8,106 nucleotides of DNA from Streptomyces lilacinus (GTDB taxonomy: Bacteria > Actinomycetota > Actinomycetes > Streptomycetales > Streptomycetaceae). The translations under genes were made by a program, and so were the position numbers. Shown here piece after piece: positions 1-5,488 of this stretch (position 1 is the stretch's first letter; every line of letters begins with the position of its first letter). The notes under the pieces were generated by a model, which was not told the DNA's origin, searched no databases, and was given only the letters and a program-made list of their open reading frames with translations. The stretch is taken from the NCBI GenBank assembly GCA_000715685.1, contig KL569459.1, forward strand, positions 4,923 through 13,028, written 5' to 3'.

Positions 1-245
1 GCCGCGAGGAGGGCCCGGCGAGCGCGGCCGCCGGCCGCCCGGCCCCCGCGCCGGCCGAGCCGGTCCGCCCGTCCTTCGGCGGCCTCGGCAACGTGACCCC
101 GCGCACCGAGGAGCCCGCCCCGGTCGACCCGACGCCGGTCGCCGAGGTCCCCCCGCCGCCGGTCTCCTCCCCGCAGGTCCCGCCGGCCCGTCCGTACCAG
201 GACTCCACCGCGGAGGAACTGGACGTTCCCGACTTCCTGAAGTGA
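1..245 (+). CDS. ftsZ: Cell division protein FtsZ, C-terminal end only (5' truncated by window)
   Basis: This is the last 80 or so codons of FtsZ, the tubulin-like GTPase that polymerises into the Z-ring. Reading from base 3, only the disordered Pro/Ala/Glu/Val-rich linker and the conserved tail are present; the GTPase domain lies upstream of the window. The linker holds the patch RPSFGGLGNVTPR, and the protein ends EELDVPDFLK before a TGA at 243-245. That acidic-hydrophobic end is the actinobacterial FtsZ C-terminal peptide, which in this phylum docks onto SepF, whose gene lies about 1.7 kb downstream here. Identity rests on the tail plus gene order (pgeF, yggS, sepF, yggT, divIVA follow), since no catalytic motif is visible. 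The 61-base gap to pgeF has no terminator-like hairpin, so readthrough is likely. Confidence 0.93.
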   Translation, partial: REEGPASAAAGRPAPAPAEPVRPSFGGLGNVTPRTEEPAPVDPTPVAEVPPPPVSSPQVPPARPYQDSTAEELDVPDFLK

Positions 246-281
246 CCGCGGCCCGGGCGATGCGCACGGCCTGAAGTGACC
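236..281 (+). repeat. 12-base direct repeat around the ftsZ stop codon
   Basis: The 12-mer CCTGAAGTGACC occurs at 236-247, spanning the ftsZ stop codon, and again at 270-281 in the ftsZ-pgeF gap. The copies are 34 bases apart start to start. The second copy looks like a duplicated piece of the ftsZ end with its own TGA. No function can be assigned. Confidence 0.6.
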
Positions 282-306
282 TCAAGAAACGGCTGAACGG
301 CACCGA

Positions 307-1071
307 GTGATAGGGCAACAGCACATCGTGCCCCCTGTAGCACACGTGGCACACGCGAGCGGCGCGCACTTCGCCTTCACCGACAGGTGGGGCGGGGTGA
401 GCGCCGCTCCGTATGCGGAGCTCAACCTGGGCGGCGCGGTCGGGGACGACCCGGCCGCCGTCCGGACCAACCGCGAGCGGGCCGCCGAGGCCCTCGGCCT
501 CGACCCGGCGTCCGTCGTCTGGATGAACCAGGTGCACGGCAAGGACGTCGCGGTGGTGGACGGACCGTGGCAAACGGGTGAAATCCCCGCGGTCGACGCG
601 GTGGTGACCGCCCGTCGGGGTCTCGCCCTCGCGGTGCTGACCGCGGACTGCACCCCGGTCCTGCTCGCCGACCCGGTCGCCGGGATCGCGGGCGCCGCCC
701 ACGCCGGGCGGCCCGGCCTGGTCGCCGGGGTGGTCCCGGCCCTCGTCGAGGAGATGCTCCGGCTCGGTGCCGAGCCCGGGCGGATCGTCGCCCGCATCGG
801 CCCCTCCGTCTGCGGCCTGTGCTACGAGGTGCCCGAGGCCATGCGGGCCGAGGTCGCCGAGGCGGTGCCCGAGGCCTGGGCCACCACCCGGCGGGGCACG
901 CCGGCCGTGGACGTCGCGGCCGGGGTCGAGGCCCAGCTGGGCCGGGCGGGTGTCACGGTCGACGGCAGGTCCCCGGTGTGCACGCTGGAGTCCGCGGACC
1001 ACTTCTCCTACCGGCGCGAGCGCACGACGGGCCGGCTGGCGAGCTACGTCTGGTTGGGCGGGTCGGCGTGA
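307..1071 (+). CDS. pgeF: Peptidoglycan editing factor PgeF (YfiH/YlmD, multicopper-oxidase-like laccase domain family)
   Basis: A 254-residue protein of the YfiH/YlmD family. Members have been described as polyphenol oxidases and as purine nucleoside phosphorylase/adenosine deaminases; in E. coli the protein keeps L-Ser from replacing L-Ala in the peptidoglycan precursor. The metal-site motifs are present: NQVHG with His77, TADCTPVL with Cys115, AHAGRPG with His132, then GPSVCGLCYEV at 165-175 and HFSYRRE near the C-terminus. The family's usual HAGWRG reads HAGRPG here, which I recall from other actinobacterial copies. Start is GTG at 307; the ribosome site is weak, and an in-frame GTG at 328 is an alternative. 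The stop overlaps the yggS start by four bases (GTGA), implying translational coupling. Family is clear; the exact substrate in this organism is inference. Confidence 0.92.
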   Translation: MIGQQHIVPPVAHVAHASGAHFAFTDRWGGVSAAPYAELNLGGAVGDDPAAVRTNRERAAEALGLDPASVVWMNQVHGKDVAVVDGPWQTGEIPAVDAVVTARRGLALAVLTADCTPVLLADPVAGIAGAAHAGRPGLVAGVVPALVEEMLRLGAEPGRIVARIGPSVCGLCYEVPEAMRAEVAEAVPEAWATTRRGTPAVDVAAGVEAQLGRAGVTVDGRSPVCTLESADHFSYRRERTTGRLASYVWLGGSA

Positions 1072-1787
1072 CGGACCGCAAGACCCAGTTGGCGGACAAC
1101 CTCGCCCGGGTGGAGGAACGTATCTCCGCCGCCTGCGCCGCGGCCGGCCGGCCGCGCGAGGACGTGACCCTGATCGTGGTCACCAAGACCTACCCGGCGA
1201 GCGACGTCCGGCTCCTCGCCGAGCTGGGGGTCCGTCATGTCGCGGAGAACCGCGACCAGGACGCCGCCCCCAAGGCGGCCGCGTGCTCGGATCTGCCCCT
1301 TACCTGGCACTTCGTCGGTCAGTTGCAGACGAACAAGGTCCGGTCGGTGGTGAATTACGCCGGTCTGGTGCACTCCGTTGACCGCGCGCGACTGGTCACG
1401 GCCCTCTCGAAGGCGGCCGTCGAGGCCGGCCGGGAGGTGGGCTGCCTGATTCAGGTGGCGCTCGACGCGGAGACCACGGAGCGCGGGGAAAGAGGAGGCG
1501 TCGCTCCCGGTGGCGTGTCGGACCTGGCCGACGCGATCGCCGAGGCGGAAGGCCTGCGACCGGCCGGGCTCATGACGGTCGCTCCGCTGGCCGGGCCGTA
1601 CGCGGGAAGACCGCGGGCCGCCTTCGACCGGCTGATGGAAATCGCAACGCACCTGCGCGCGGCCCATCCGGCTGCGAACATGGTGTCAGCAGGGATGAGC
1701 GCGGATCTGGAGGACGCCGTCGCCGCCGGTGCGACACATGTACGTGTCGGCTCGGCGGTACTCGGAGTCCGACCCCGGCTCGGGTAA
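1068..1787 (+). CDS. yggS: YggS/YlmE family pyridoxal-phosphate homeostasis protein
   Basis: A 239-residue fold-type III PLP-binding protein of the YggS/PROSC family. It binds PLP without known catalysis and helps keep PLP and amino/keto-acid pools balanced in the cytosol. The PLP-accepting lysine is Lys40 in LIVVTKTYP. Other family signatures are HVAENRDQD (58-66), HFVGQLQTNK (usually HFIGHLQSNK), GLMTVAPL and the C-terminal SAGMSADLEDAVAAGATHVRVG, which forms the phosphate-binding end of the barrel. Start is GTG at 1068, overlapping the pgeF stop by four bases; the open frame extends upstream to 819, but that part only shadows pgeF. Length matches the family. Its place between ftsZ and sepF is the conserved ylmD-ylmE-sepF arrangement of Gram-positive dcw clusters; a direct role in division is not shown by the sequence. 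Confidence 0.93.
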   Translation: MTDRKTQLADNLARVEERISAACAAAGRPREDVTLIVVTKTYPASDVRLLAELGVRHVAENRDQDAAPKAAACSDLPLTWHFVGQLQTNKVRSVVNYAGLVHSVDRARLVTALSKAAVEAGREVGCLIQVALDAETTERGERGGVAPGGVSDLADAIAEAEGLRPAGLMTVAPLAGPYAGRPRAAFDRLMEIATHLRAAHPAANMVSAGMSADLEDAVAAGATHVRVGSAVLGVRPRLG

Positions 1788-1820
1788 CGTCGCCAGGAAG
1801 TCGGACCACAGCAGAAAATA

Positions 1821-1851
1821 TGGTCATTCCCGCCACAAGGCGGGCAGACCA
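1821..1851 (+). promoter_or_regulatory. Hairpin in the yggS-sepF gap
   Basis: An outer stem TGGTC (1821-1825) pairs with GACCA (1847-1851), and an inner perfect stem CCCGCC (1829-1834) pairs with GGCGGG (1839-1844) around an ACAA loop, with a small internal loop between the two stems. No T-run follows, so it does not look like an ordinary intrinsic terminator. It may be an mRNA leader structure or processing site. The AT-rich patch just before it (AGAAAATATGG, about 1813-1823) could be part of a promoter, but I see no convincing -35 element. Confidence 0.5.
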
Positions 1852-1852
1852 C

Positions 1853-1886
1853 GTGGATCCGGGCGCCGTTGACGGAGCCGATCCAC
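1853..1886 (+). promoter_or_regulatory. Second hairpin just upstream of the sepF ribosome site
   Basis: GTGGATC (1853-1859) is perfectly complementary to GATCCAC (1880-1886) across a 20-base loop. It ends about nine bases before the GGAGG at 1895-1899 that serves sepF, so if it forms it could influence ribosome access. Role is inference only. Confidence 0.4.
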
Positions 1887-1908
1887 CACAGAGCGGAGGA
1901 TGCGGAGA

Positions 1909-2520
1909 ATGGCCGGCGCGATGCGCAAGATGGCGGTCTACCTCGGCCTCGTGGAGGACGATGGGTACGACGGCCCGGGGTTCGACCCCGACGACGAGTT
2001 CGAGCCCGAGCCGGAGCCAGACCGGCGCCGGCAGCAGCACCAGACACATCAAGCACAACAGACGCAATCGGACGAACCGGTTCGAGTCGCCCAGCCTCCC
2101 GCGCAGCGCGAACCCGCTCCGCTCGTAGCGGAAGCGGGACGACCCGCCCGAATCGCCCCCGTGTCGTCCATCACACCCGAACGCCACTCTCTGGAGAAGA
2201 ACGCACCGGTGATCATGCCCAAGGTTGTGTCCGAGCGGGAGCCCTACCGCATCACGACATTGCACCCCCGGACCTACAACGAGGCCCGTACCATCGGGGA
2301 ACACTTCCGCGAGGGTACGCCGGTGATCATGAATCTCACCGAGATGGACGACACCGACGCGAAGCGTCTCGTCGACTTCGCGGCCGGTCTGGTCTTCGGA
2401 CTGCACGGGAGCATCGAGCGGGTGACGCAGAAGGTGTTTCTGCTGTCTCCTGCTAACGTCGATGTCACGGCGGAGGACAAAGCCCGTATCGCAGAGGGTG
2501 GGTTCTTCAACCAGAGCTGA
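1909..2520 (+). CDS. sepF: Cell division protein SepF (FtsZ membrane anchor)
   Basis: A 203-residue SepF, the cytoplasmic protein that tethers FtsZ to the membrane and bundles its filaments; in actinobacteria lacking FtsA it is the main Z-ring anchor. The N-terminus [17 protein letters not shown] can form the amphipathic membrane-targeting helix. Residues about 18-98 are a disordered acidic then Gln/Pro/Arg-rich linker. Residues about 113-186 are the SepF core: [68 protein letters not shown] chose ATG 1909 because GGAGG at 1895-1899 sits nine bases upstream; an in-frame ATG at 1900 lies directly against that site, and one at 1921 would keep most of the helix. Partner FtsZ tail is encoded at the left end of the window. 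The protein looks complete. Confidence 0.95.
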   Translation: MAGAMRKMAVYLGLVEDDGYDGPGFDPDDEFEPEPEPDRRRQQHQTHQAQQTQSDEPVRVAQPPAQREPAPLVAEAGRPARIAPVSSITPERHSLEKNAPVIMPKVVSEREPYRITTLHPRTYNEARTIGEHFREGTPVIMNLTEMDDTDAKRLVDFAAGLVFGLHGSIERVTQKVFLLSPANVDVTAEDKARIAEGGFFNQS

Positions 2521-2591
2521 GACGCAACACCGGGCAATCCGGACAACGGCCAGTCAGGCCGAGTACGAGCAAGGGGAGAGGGAAGCGCGAG

Positions 2592-2849
2592 ATGGGAATC
2601 GCACAGCAGGTGATCTACATCGCGCTGTACTGCTTCCTGATCGTGCTGATCTTCCGGCTGGTGATGGACTACGTCTTCCAGTTCGCCCGCTCATGGCAAC
2701 CCGGTAAGGCGATGGTGGTCCTCCTGGAGGCCACCTACACTGTCACCGATCCGCCACTCAAGCTTCTGTCTCTTATAGCGCTCGACCTGTCCTTCTTCGT
2801 ACTGATGATCATCGTCTACATCCTGATCACCGTCGTGAGCCGGCTGTGA
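2592..2849 (+). CDS. yggT: YggT family membrane protein, with internal sequence lost at an adapter junction
   Basis: A small integral membrane protein of the YggT/Ycf19 family, 85 residues as read. Two hydrophobic segments flank a short loop: about 7-27 (VIYIALYCFLIVLIFRLVMDY) and 64-83 (LDLSFFVLMIIVYILITVV). Family members sit in dcw clusters; a role in membrane or division-site organisation is suggested but not settled. ATG 2592 has a purine-rich ribosome site (GGGGAGAGGGA) upstream. The loop is odd: after DPPLKLL the family normally has an Arg-Arg-Phe-Ile-Pro-Pro plus Gly-Gly signature before LDLS, and here only SLI is found. Those codons are exactly the 12-base adapter match at 2766-2777. 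From memory of Streptomyces homologues about 94 residues are expected, so some nine residues (27 bases net) appear to be missing. The frame happens to stay open. Confidence 0.85.
   Translation: MGIAQQVIYIALYCFLIVLIFRLVMDYVFQFARSWQPGKAMVVLLEATYTVTDPPLKLLSLIALDLSFFVLMIIVYILITVVSRL
2766..2777 (+). other. Partial Tn5 mosaic-end / Nextera adapter sequence in yggT (probable assembly artefact)
   Basis: CTGTCTCTTATA is identical to the first 12 of 19 bases of the Tn5 mosaic end CTGTCTCTTATACACATCT, in the same orientation as the longer match in ileS. The first CTG may be native Leu; the following bases replace the conserved YggT loop codons. A chance 12-base match in about 16,000 positions on both strands is roughly one in a thousand, and lower in so GC-rich a sequence. 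Confidence 0.82.
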
Positions 2850-2864
2850 ACGCGGCTGTGAACG
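2841..2864 (+). repeat. Perfect tandem duplication (2 x 12 bases) at the yggT stop
   Basis: CGGCTGTGAACG occurs twice back to back, at 2841-2852 and 2853-2864. The first copy contains the last two codons and the TGA of yggT, and the second repeats that stop in the yggT-divIVA gap. It is probably a slippage duplication; an assembly origin is possible given the nearby adapter trace. Confidence 0.7.
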
Positions 2865-2910
2865 ATACGGTCTTGCCGATTGCCGACGACTACGTTGAGG
2901 TGAAGAAGAG

Positions 2911-4080
2911 ATGCCGCTGAGCCCCGAGGACGTGCGGAACAAGCAGTTCACGACCGTCCGCCTCCGAGAAGGCTATGACGAGGACGAGGTCGATGCCTTC
3001 CTCGACGAGGTCGAGGCAGAACTGACCCGCCTGCTCCGGGAGAACGAGGACCTGCGCGCCAAGCTGGCCGCGGCCACGCGCGCCGCCGCGCAGAACCAGC
3101 AGCAGAACATGCGCAAGCCCGAGCCGCAGGACCAGCGACCCGGCGCTCCGGTGCCCGCCGCCATATCGGGACCGCAGCCGGTGCCGCCGAACCAGCAGCA
3201 GATGGGCGGCCCGCCGCAGCTTCCGGGCGGTGCCCCGCAGCTGCCGGCCGGCCCCGGCGGCCACGGCCACGGTCCCCAGGGCCCGCACGGTCCCGGCCCG
3301 ATGGGACAGAACGGTCCGATGGGTGGCCCGATGGGCGGACCCATGGGACAGAACGGACCGATGGGGCAGAACCCCATGCAGCAGAACGGCCCCATGGGCC
3401 AGAACGGCATGGGTCAGAACGGTCCCATGGGCGGCCCGCAGCTGCCGCAGCCGGGCCAGGGCCCGGGCGGCGACAGCGCGGCGCGCGTCCTCTCCCTCGC
3501 GCAGCAGACGGCCGACCAGGCGATCGCGGAGGCCCGTTCCGAGGCCAACAAGATCGTCGGCGAGGCCCGCAGCCGCGCCGAGGGCCTGGAGCGGGACGCC
3601 CGTGCCAAGGCGGACGCCCTGGAGCGGGACGCGCAGGAGAAGCACCGCGTGGCCATGGGCTCCCTCGAGTCCGCCCGCGCCACGCTGGAGCGCAAGGTCG
3701 AGGACCTGCGCGGCTTCGAGCGCGAGTACCGCACGCGGCTGAAGTCCTACCTGGAGAGCCAGCTGCGCCAGCTGGAGAACCAGGCGGACGACTCGCTCGC
3801 CCCGCCGCGCACCCCGGCGACCGCGTCGCTGCCGCCGGCCCCCTCGATGAGCGGGTCGATGGCCTCGGCCGGCGCCGGCATGGGCGGTCACTCCATGGGC
3901 GGCAACCAGACGATGGGCGGCCACGGCGGCCCGTCGACCGGTGCCCCCTCGTACGGCGGTCAGCAGCAGATGTCGCCGGCGATGACCCAGCCGATGGCAC
4001 CGGTGCGGCCGCAGGGCCCGCAGCCGATGCAGGCGCCGTCGCCGATGCGGGGTTTCCTGATCGACGAGGACGACAACTGA
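2911..4080 (+). CDS. divIVA: DivIVA polar growth scaffold (Wag31/antigen 84 family)
   Basis: A 389-residue DivIVA, the coiled-coil protein that marks curved membrane and, in Streptomyces, directs tip extension and branching at hyphal poles. Residues 1-60 are the lipid-binding domain, with PLSPEDVRNKQFTTVRLREGYDEDEVDAFLDEVE at 2-35 and the first coiled coil to about 60. A disordered Gln/Gly/Pro/Met-rich linker follows (about 61-187), with GPMGQN-type repeats at 129-175. Residues about 188-292 are a second, Glu/Arg/Ala-rich coiled coil (EARSEANKIVGEARSRAEG onward). The tail is again Gly/Met/Gln/Pro-rich and ends in the acidic GFLIDEDDN. ATG 2911 has GAGG and AAGAAGAG upstream. The long linker and tail are typical of Streptomyces DivIVA, which is larger than the Bacillus protein. 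A strong terminator follows the stop. Confidence 0.96.
   Translation: MPLSPEDVRNKQFTTVRLREGYDEDEVDAFLDEVEAELTRLLRENEDLRAKLAAATRAAAQNQQQNMRKPEPQDQRPGAPVPAAISGPQPVPPNQQQMGGPPQLPGGAPQLPAGPGGHGHGPQGPHGPGPMGQNGPMGGPMGGPMGQNGPMGQNPMQQNGPMGQNGMGQNGPMGGPQLPQPGQGPGGDSAARVLSLAQQTADQAIAEARSEANKIVGEARSRAEGLERDARAKADALERDAQEKHRVAMGSLESARATLERKVEDLRGFEREYRTRLKSYLESQLRQLENQADDSLAPPRTPATASLPPAPSMSGSMASAGAGMGGHSMGGNQTMGGHGGPSTGAPSYGGQQQMSPAMTQPMAPVRPQGPQPMQAPSPMRGFLIDEDDN
3295..3435 (+). repeat. GPMGQN/GPMGG repeat tract inside divIVA
   Basis: Residues 129-175 are built almost entirely from short Gly-Pro-Met-Gly-Gln-Asn and Gly-Pro-Met-Gly-Gly units, with matching DNA units such as CCGATGGGACAGAACGG and variants. 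The copies are imperfect at DNA level, with synonymous changes, so it is an older in-frame repeat rather than a fresh duplication. It lies in the linker between the two coiled coils. Confidence 0.85.
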
Positions 4081-4102
4081 CGGCCGCGTAGTCGTCGGCA
4101 TC

Positions 4103-4144
4103 AATGGGCCGGGCCCCTGGGTGATCCCAGGGGCCCGGCCCATT
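4103..4144 (+). terminator. Strong intrinsic-type terminator after divIVA
   Basis: A perfect 19-base-pair stem: AATGGGCCGGGCCCCTGGG (4103-4121) and its exact complement at 4126-4144, with a TGAT loop. A short T-run follows. It starts 23 bases after the divIVA stop and closes the + strand cluster. Being symmetrical, it could also stop - strand transcripts from ileS. Confidence 0.9.
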
Positions 4145-4147
4145 TGT

Positions 4148-4164
4148 GCGCCTTCGGCGCTTTT
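4148..4164 (+). terminator. Small backup hairpin with T-run
   Basis: GCGCC (4148-4152), TTC loop, GGCGC (4156-4160), then TTTT (4161-4164). It lies four bases beyond the main divIVA terminator and looks like a second + strand stop. Confidence 0.6.
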
Positions 4165-4173
4165 GGGTACGTG

Positions 4174-4202
4174 AAAACCCCCGGCGCGGAGCGCCGGGGG
4201 TT
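4174..4202 (-). terminator. ileS terminator
   Basis: AACCCCCGGCGC (4176-4187) pairs perfectly with GCGCCGGGGGTT (4191-4202) across a three-base loop. Read on the - strand the stem is followed by TTTT (complement of 4174-4177), starting 11 bases after the ileS stop. This fits an intrinsic terminator for ileS, facing the divIVA terminators. Confidence 0.85.
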
Positions 4203-4213
4203 AACCCGTTTGC

Positions 4214-5482
4214 TTACGCCTTACGGAGGCGGAACGTCAGTCCGAGACCCTCGTCGGCGAAGGGCTCGCCGTAGGAGTCGTCGCCCTCGCCGGAGGCGAA
4301 GTCCGTCGCCAGGACCTCGTCGGCGATGAGGCCGGCGTGCTCGGTCAGAGCGGTCACCGTCTCCTCGTCGGTGGAGGCCCACCGCAGCGCGATCCGGTCG
4401 GCGACATCCAGCCCGCTGTTCTTGCGCGCCTCCTGGATCAGCCGGATCGCGTCACGGGCGAGGCCCGCCCGCCGCAGCTCCGGAGTGATCTCCAGGTCGA
4501 GGGCGACCGTGGCGCCGGAGTCGGAGGCCACCGACCAGCCCTCGCGCGGCGTCTCGGTGATGATCACCTCGTCGGGGGCGAGCGAGACCGACTCGCCGTC
4601 GACCTCGACGGCCGCCGTCCCCTCCCGCAGCGCCAGCGACAGCGCCGCCGCGTCGGCCGCGGCGATCGCCTTGGCCACCGCCTGCACGCCCTTGCCGAAG
4701 CGCTTGCCCAGGGCACGGAAGTTCGCCTTGGCCGTGGTGTCGACGAGCGAGCCGCCGACCTCGGACAGGGAGGCGAGCGAGGAGACGTTCAGCTCCTCCG
4801 CGATCTGCGCGCGCAGCTCCTCGCCGAGCGTCTCGAAGCCGGCCGCCGCGACCAGCGCGCGCGACAGCGGCTGGCGCGTCTTGACGCCGGACTCGGCGCG
4901 CGTGGCGCGGCCCAGCTCGACCAGGCGCCGGACCAGCACCATCTGCTGGGACAGCGTCGGGTCGATCAGCGCGGTGTCGGCCTTCGGCCAGGTCGAGAGG
5001 TGGACCGAGTCCGGGGCCTGCGGGTCGACCGGCACGATCAGGTCCTGCCACACGCGCTCGGTGATGAACGGCACCAGCGGTGCCATCAGCCGGGTGACGG
5101 TCTCGACGACCTCGTGCAGCGTGCGCAGCGCGGCCGGCTCGCCCTGCCAGAAGCGACGGCGCGAGCGCCGCACGTACCAGTTGGACAGGTCGTCCACGAA
5201 GGCGGACAGCAGCTTGCCGGCGCGCTGGGTGTCGTAGGCCTCCATGGCCTGCGTGACCTGCTCGGTGAGCGCGTTGAGCTCGCCGAGCAGCCAGCGGTCG
5301 ATCAGGGGCCGCTCGGCCGGGGCCGGGTCGGACGCGGACGGCGCCCAGCCGGACGTACGGGCGTAGAGGGCCTGGAAGGCGACGGTGTTCCAGTAGGTGA
5401 GCAGCGTCTTGCGCACCACCTCCTGGATCGTGCCGTGGCCCACGCGGCGCGCGGCCCAGGGGGAGCCCTGTCTCTTATACAC
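4214..5482 (-). CDS. ileS: Isoleucyl-tRNA synthetase, C-terminal fragment (gene broken by adapter sequence)
   Basis: The 3' part of ileS, from the end of the catalytic core to the natural stop (TAA, complement of 4214-4216). True coding sequence starts with GSPWAARRVGHGTIQEVVRKTL at about 5467 and runs 417 residues, covering the helical tRNA anticodon-binding domain (RPLIDRWLLGELNALTEQV, DLSNWYVRRSRRRFWQG) and the C-terminal extension ending TFRLRKA. The open frame begins upstream with Met-Tyr-Lys-Arg-Gln, which is translated adapter and not protein. The N-terminal fragment (5475-7349) is the other half: 620 plus 417 residues plus about seven lost gives about 1044, the size expected of a Streptomyces IleRS. 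The two pieces are therefore adjacent in the real gene. No ribosome site precedes this fragment, so it should not be annotated as an independent gene. Confidence 0.93.
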   Translation of the reverse strand: MYKRQGSPWAARRVGHGTIQEVVRKTLLTYWNTVAFQALYARTSGWAPSASDPAPAERPLIDRWLLGELNALTEQVTQAMEAYDTQRAGKLLSAFVDDLSNWYVRRSRRRFWQGEPAALRTLHEVVETVTRLMAPLVPFITERVWQDLIVPVDPQAPDSVHLSTWPKADTALIDPTLSQQMVLVRRLVELGRATRAESGVKTRQPLSRALVAAAGFETLGEELRAQIAEELNVSSLASLSEVGGSLVDTTAKANFRALGKRFGKGVQAVAKAIAAADAAALSLALREGTAAVEVDGESVSLAPDEVIITETPREGWSVASDSGATVALDLEITPELRRAGLARDAIRLIQEARKNSGLDVADRIALRWASTDEETVTALTEHAGLIADEVLATDFASGEGDDSYGEPFADEGLGLTFRLRKA

Positions 5483-5488
5483 ATCCAG
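5468..5488 (+). other. Tn5 mosaic-end / Nextera adapter sequence in ileS (assembly artefact)
   Basis: Positions 5468-5485 read CTGTCTCTTATACACATC, 18 of the 19 bases of the engineered Tn5 mosaic end used in tagmentation libraries. The next CAG (5486-5488) equals the last three bases of the opposite-strand mosaic end, as if two read-through ends had been joined. The - strand gives the known contaminant peptides MYKRQ and MCIRDR. There is no second mosaic end, no transposase or marker gene and no 9-base target duplication, so it is not a transposon insertion. Confidence 0.96.

Noticed and set aside
1570..2406. - strand open frame opposite yggS and sepF
   Set aside because: It spans two well-supported genes and their gap in antisense, with no ribosome site or recognisable domain.
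2443..2449. CTGTCTC in sepF as a third adapter trace
   Set aside because: Only seven bases match, and the encoded [10 protein letters not shown] is the intact, expected SepF sequence.
3295..3435. CRISPR-like or satellite array
   Set aside because: The periodicity is codon-based, in frame and inside divIVA, with synonymous variation and no spacers.
2890..4143. Long - strand open frames opposite divIVA (2890-4143, 2948-4000)
   Set aside because: Composition shadows of divIVA with Arg/His/Pro-rich products and no family resemblance; the + strand frame has clear DivIVA domains.
5468..5488. A real Tn5-type transposon insertion or remnant in ileS
   Set aside because: Only one mosaic end is present, with no second end, transposase, resistance gene or 9-base target duplication, and about 20 bases of native sequence are replaced instead of duplicated.
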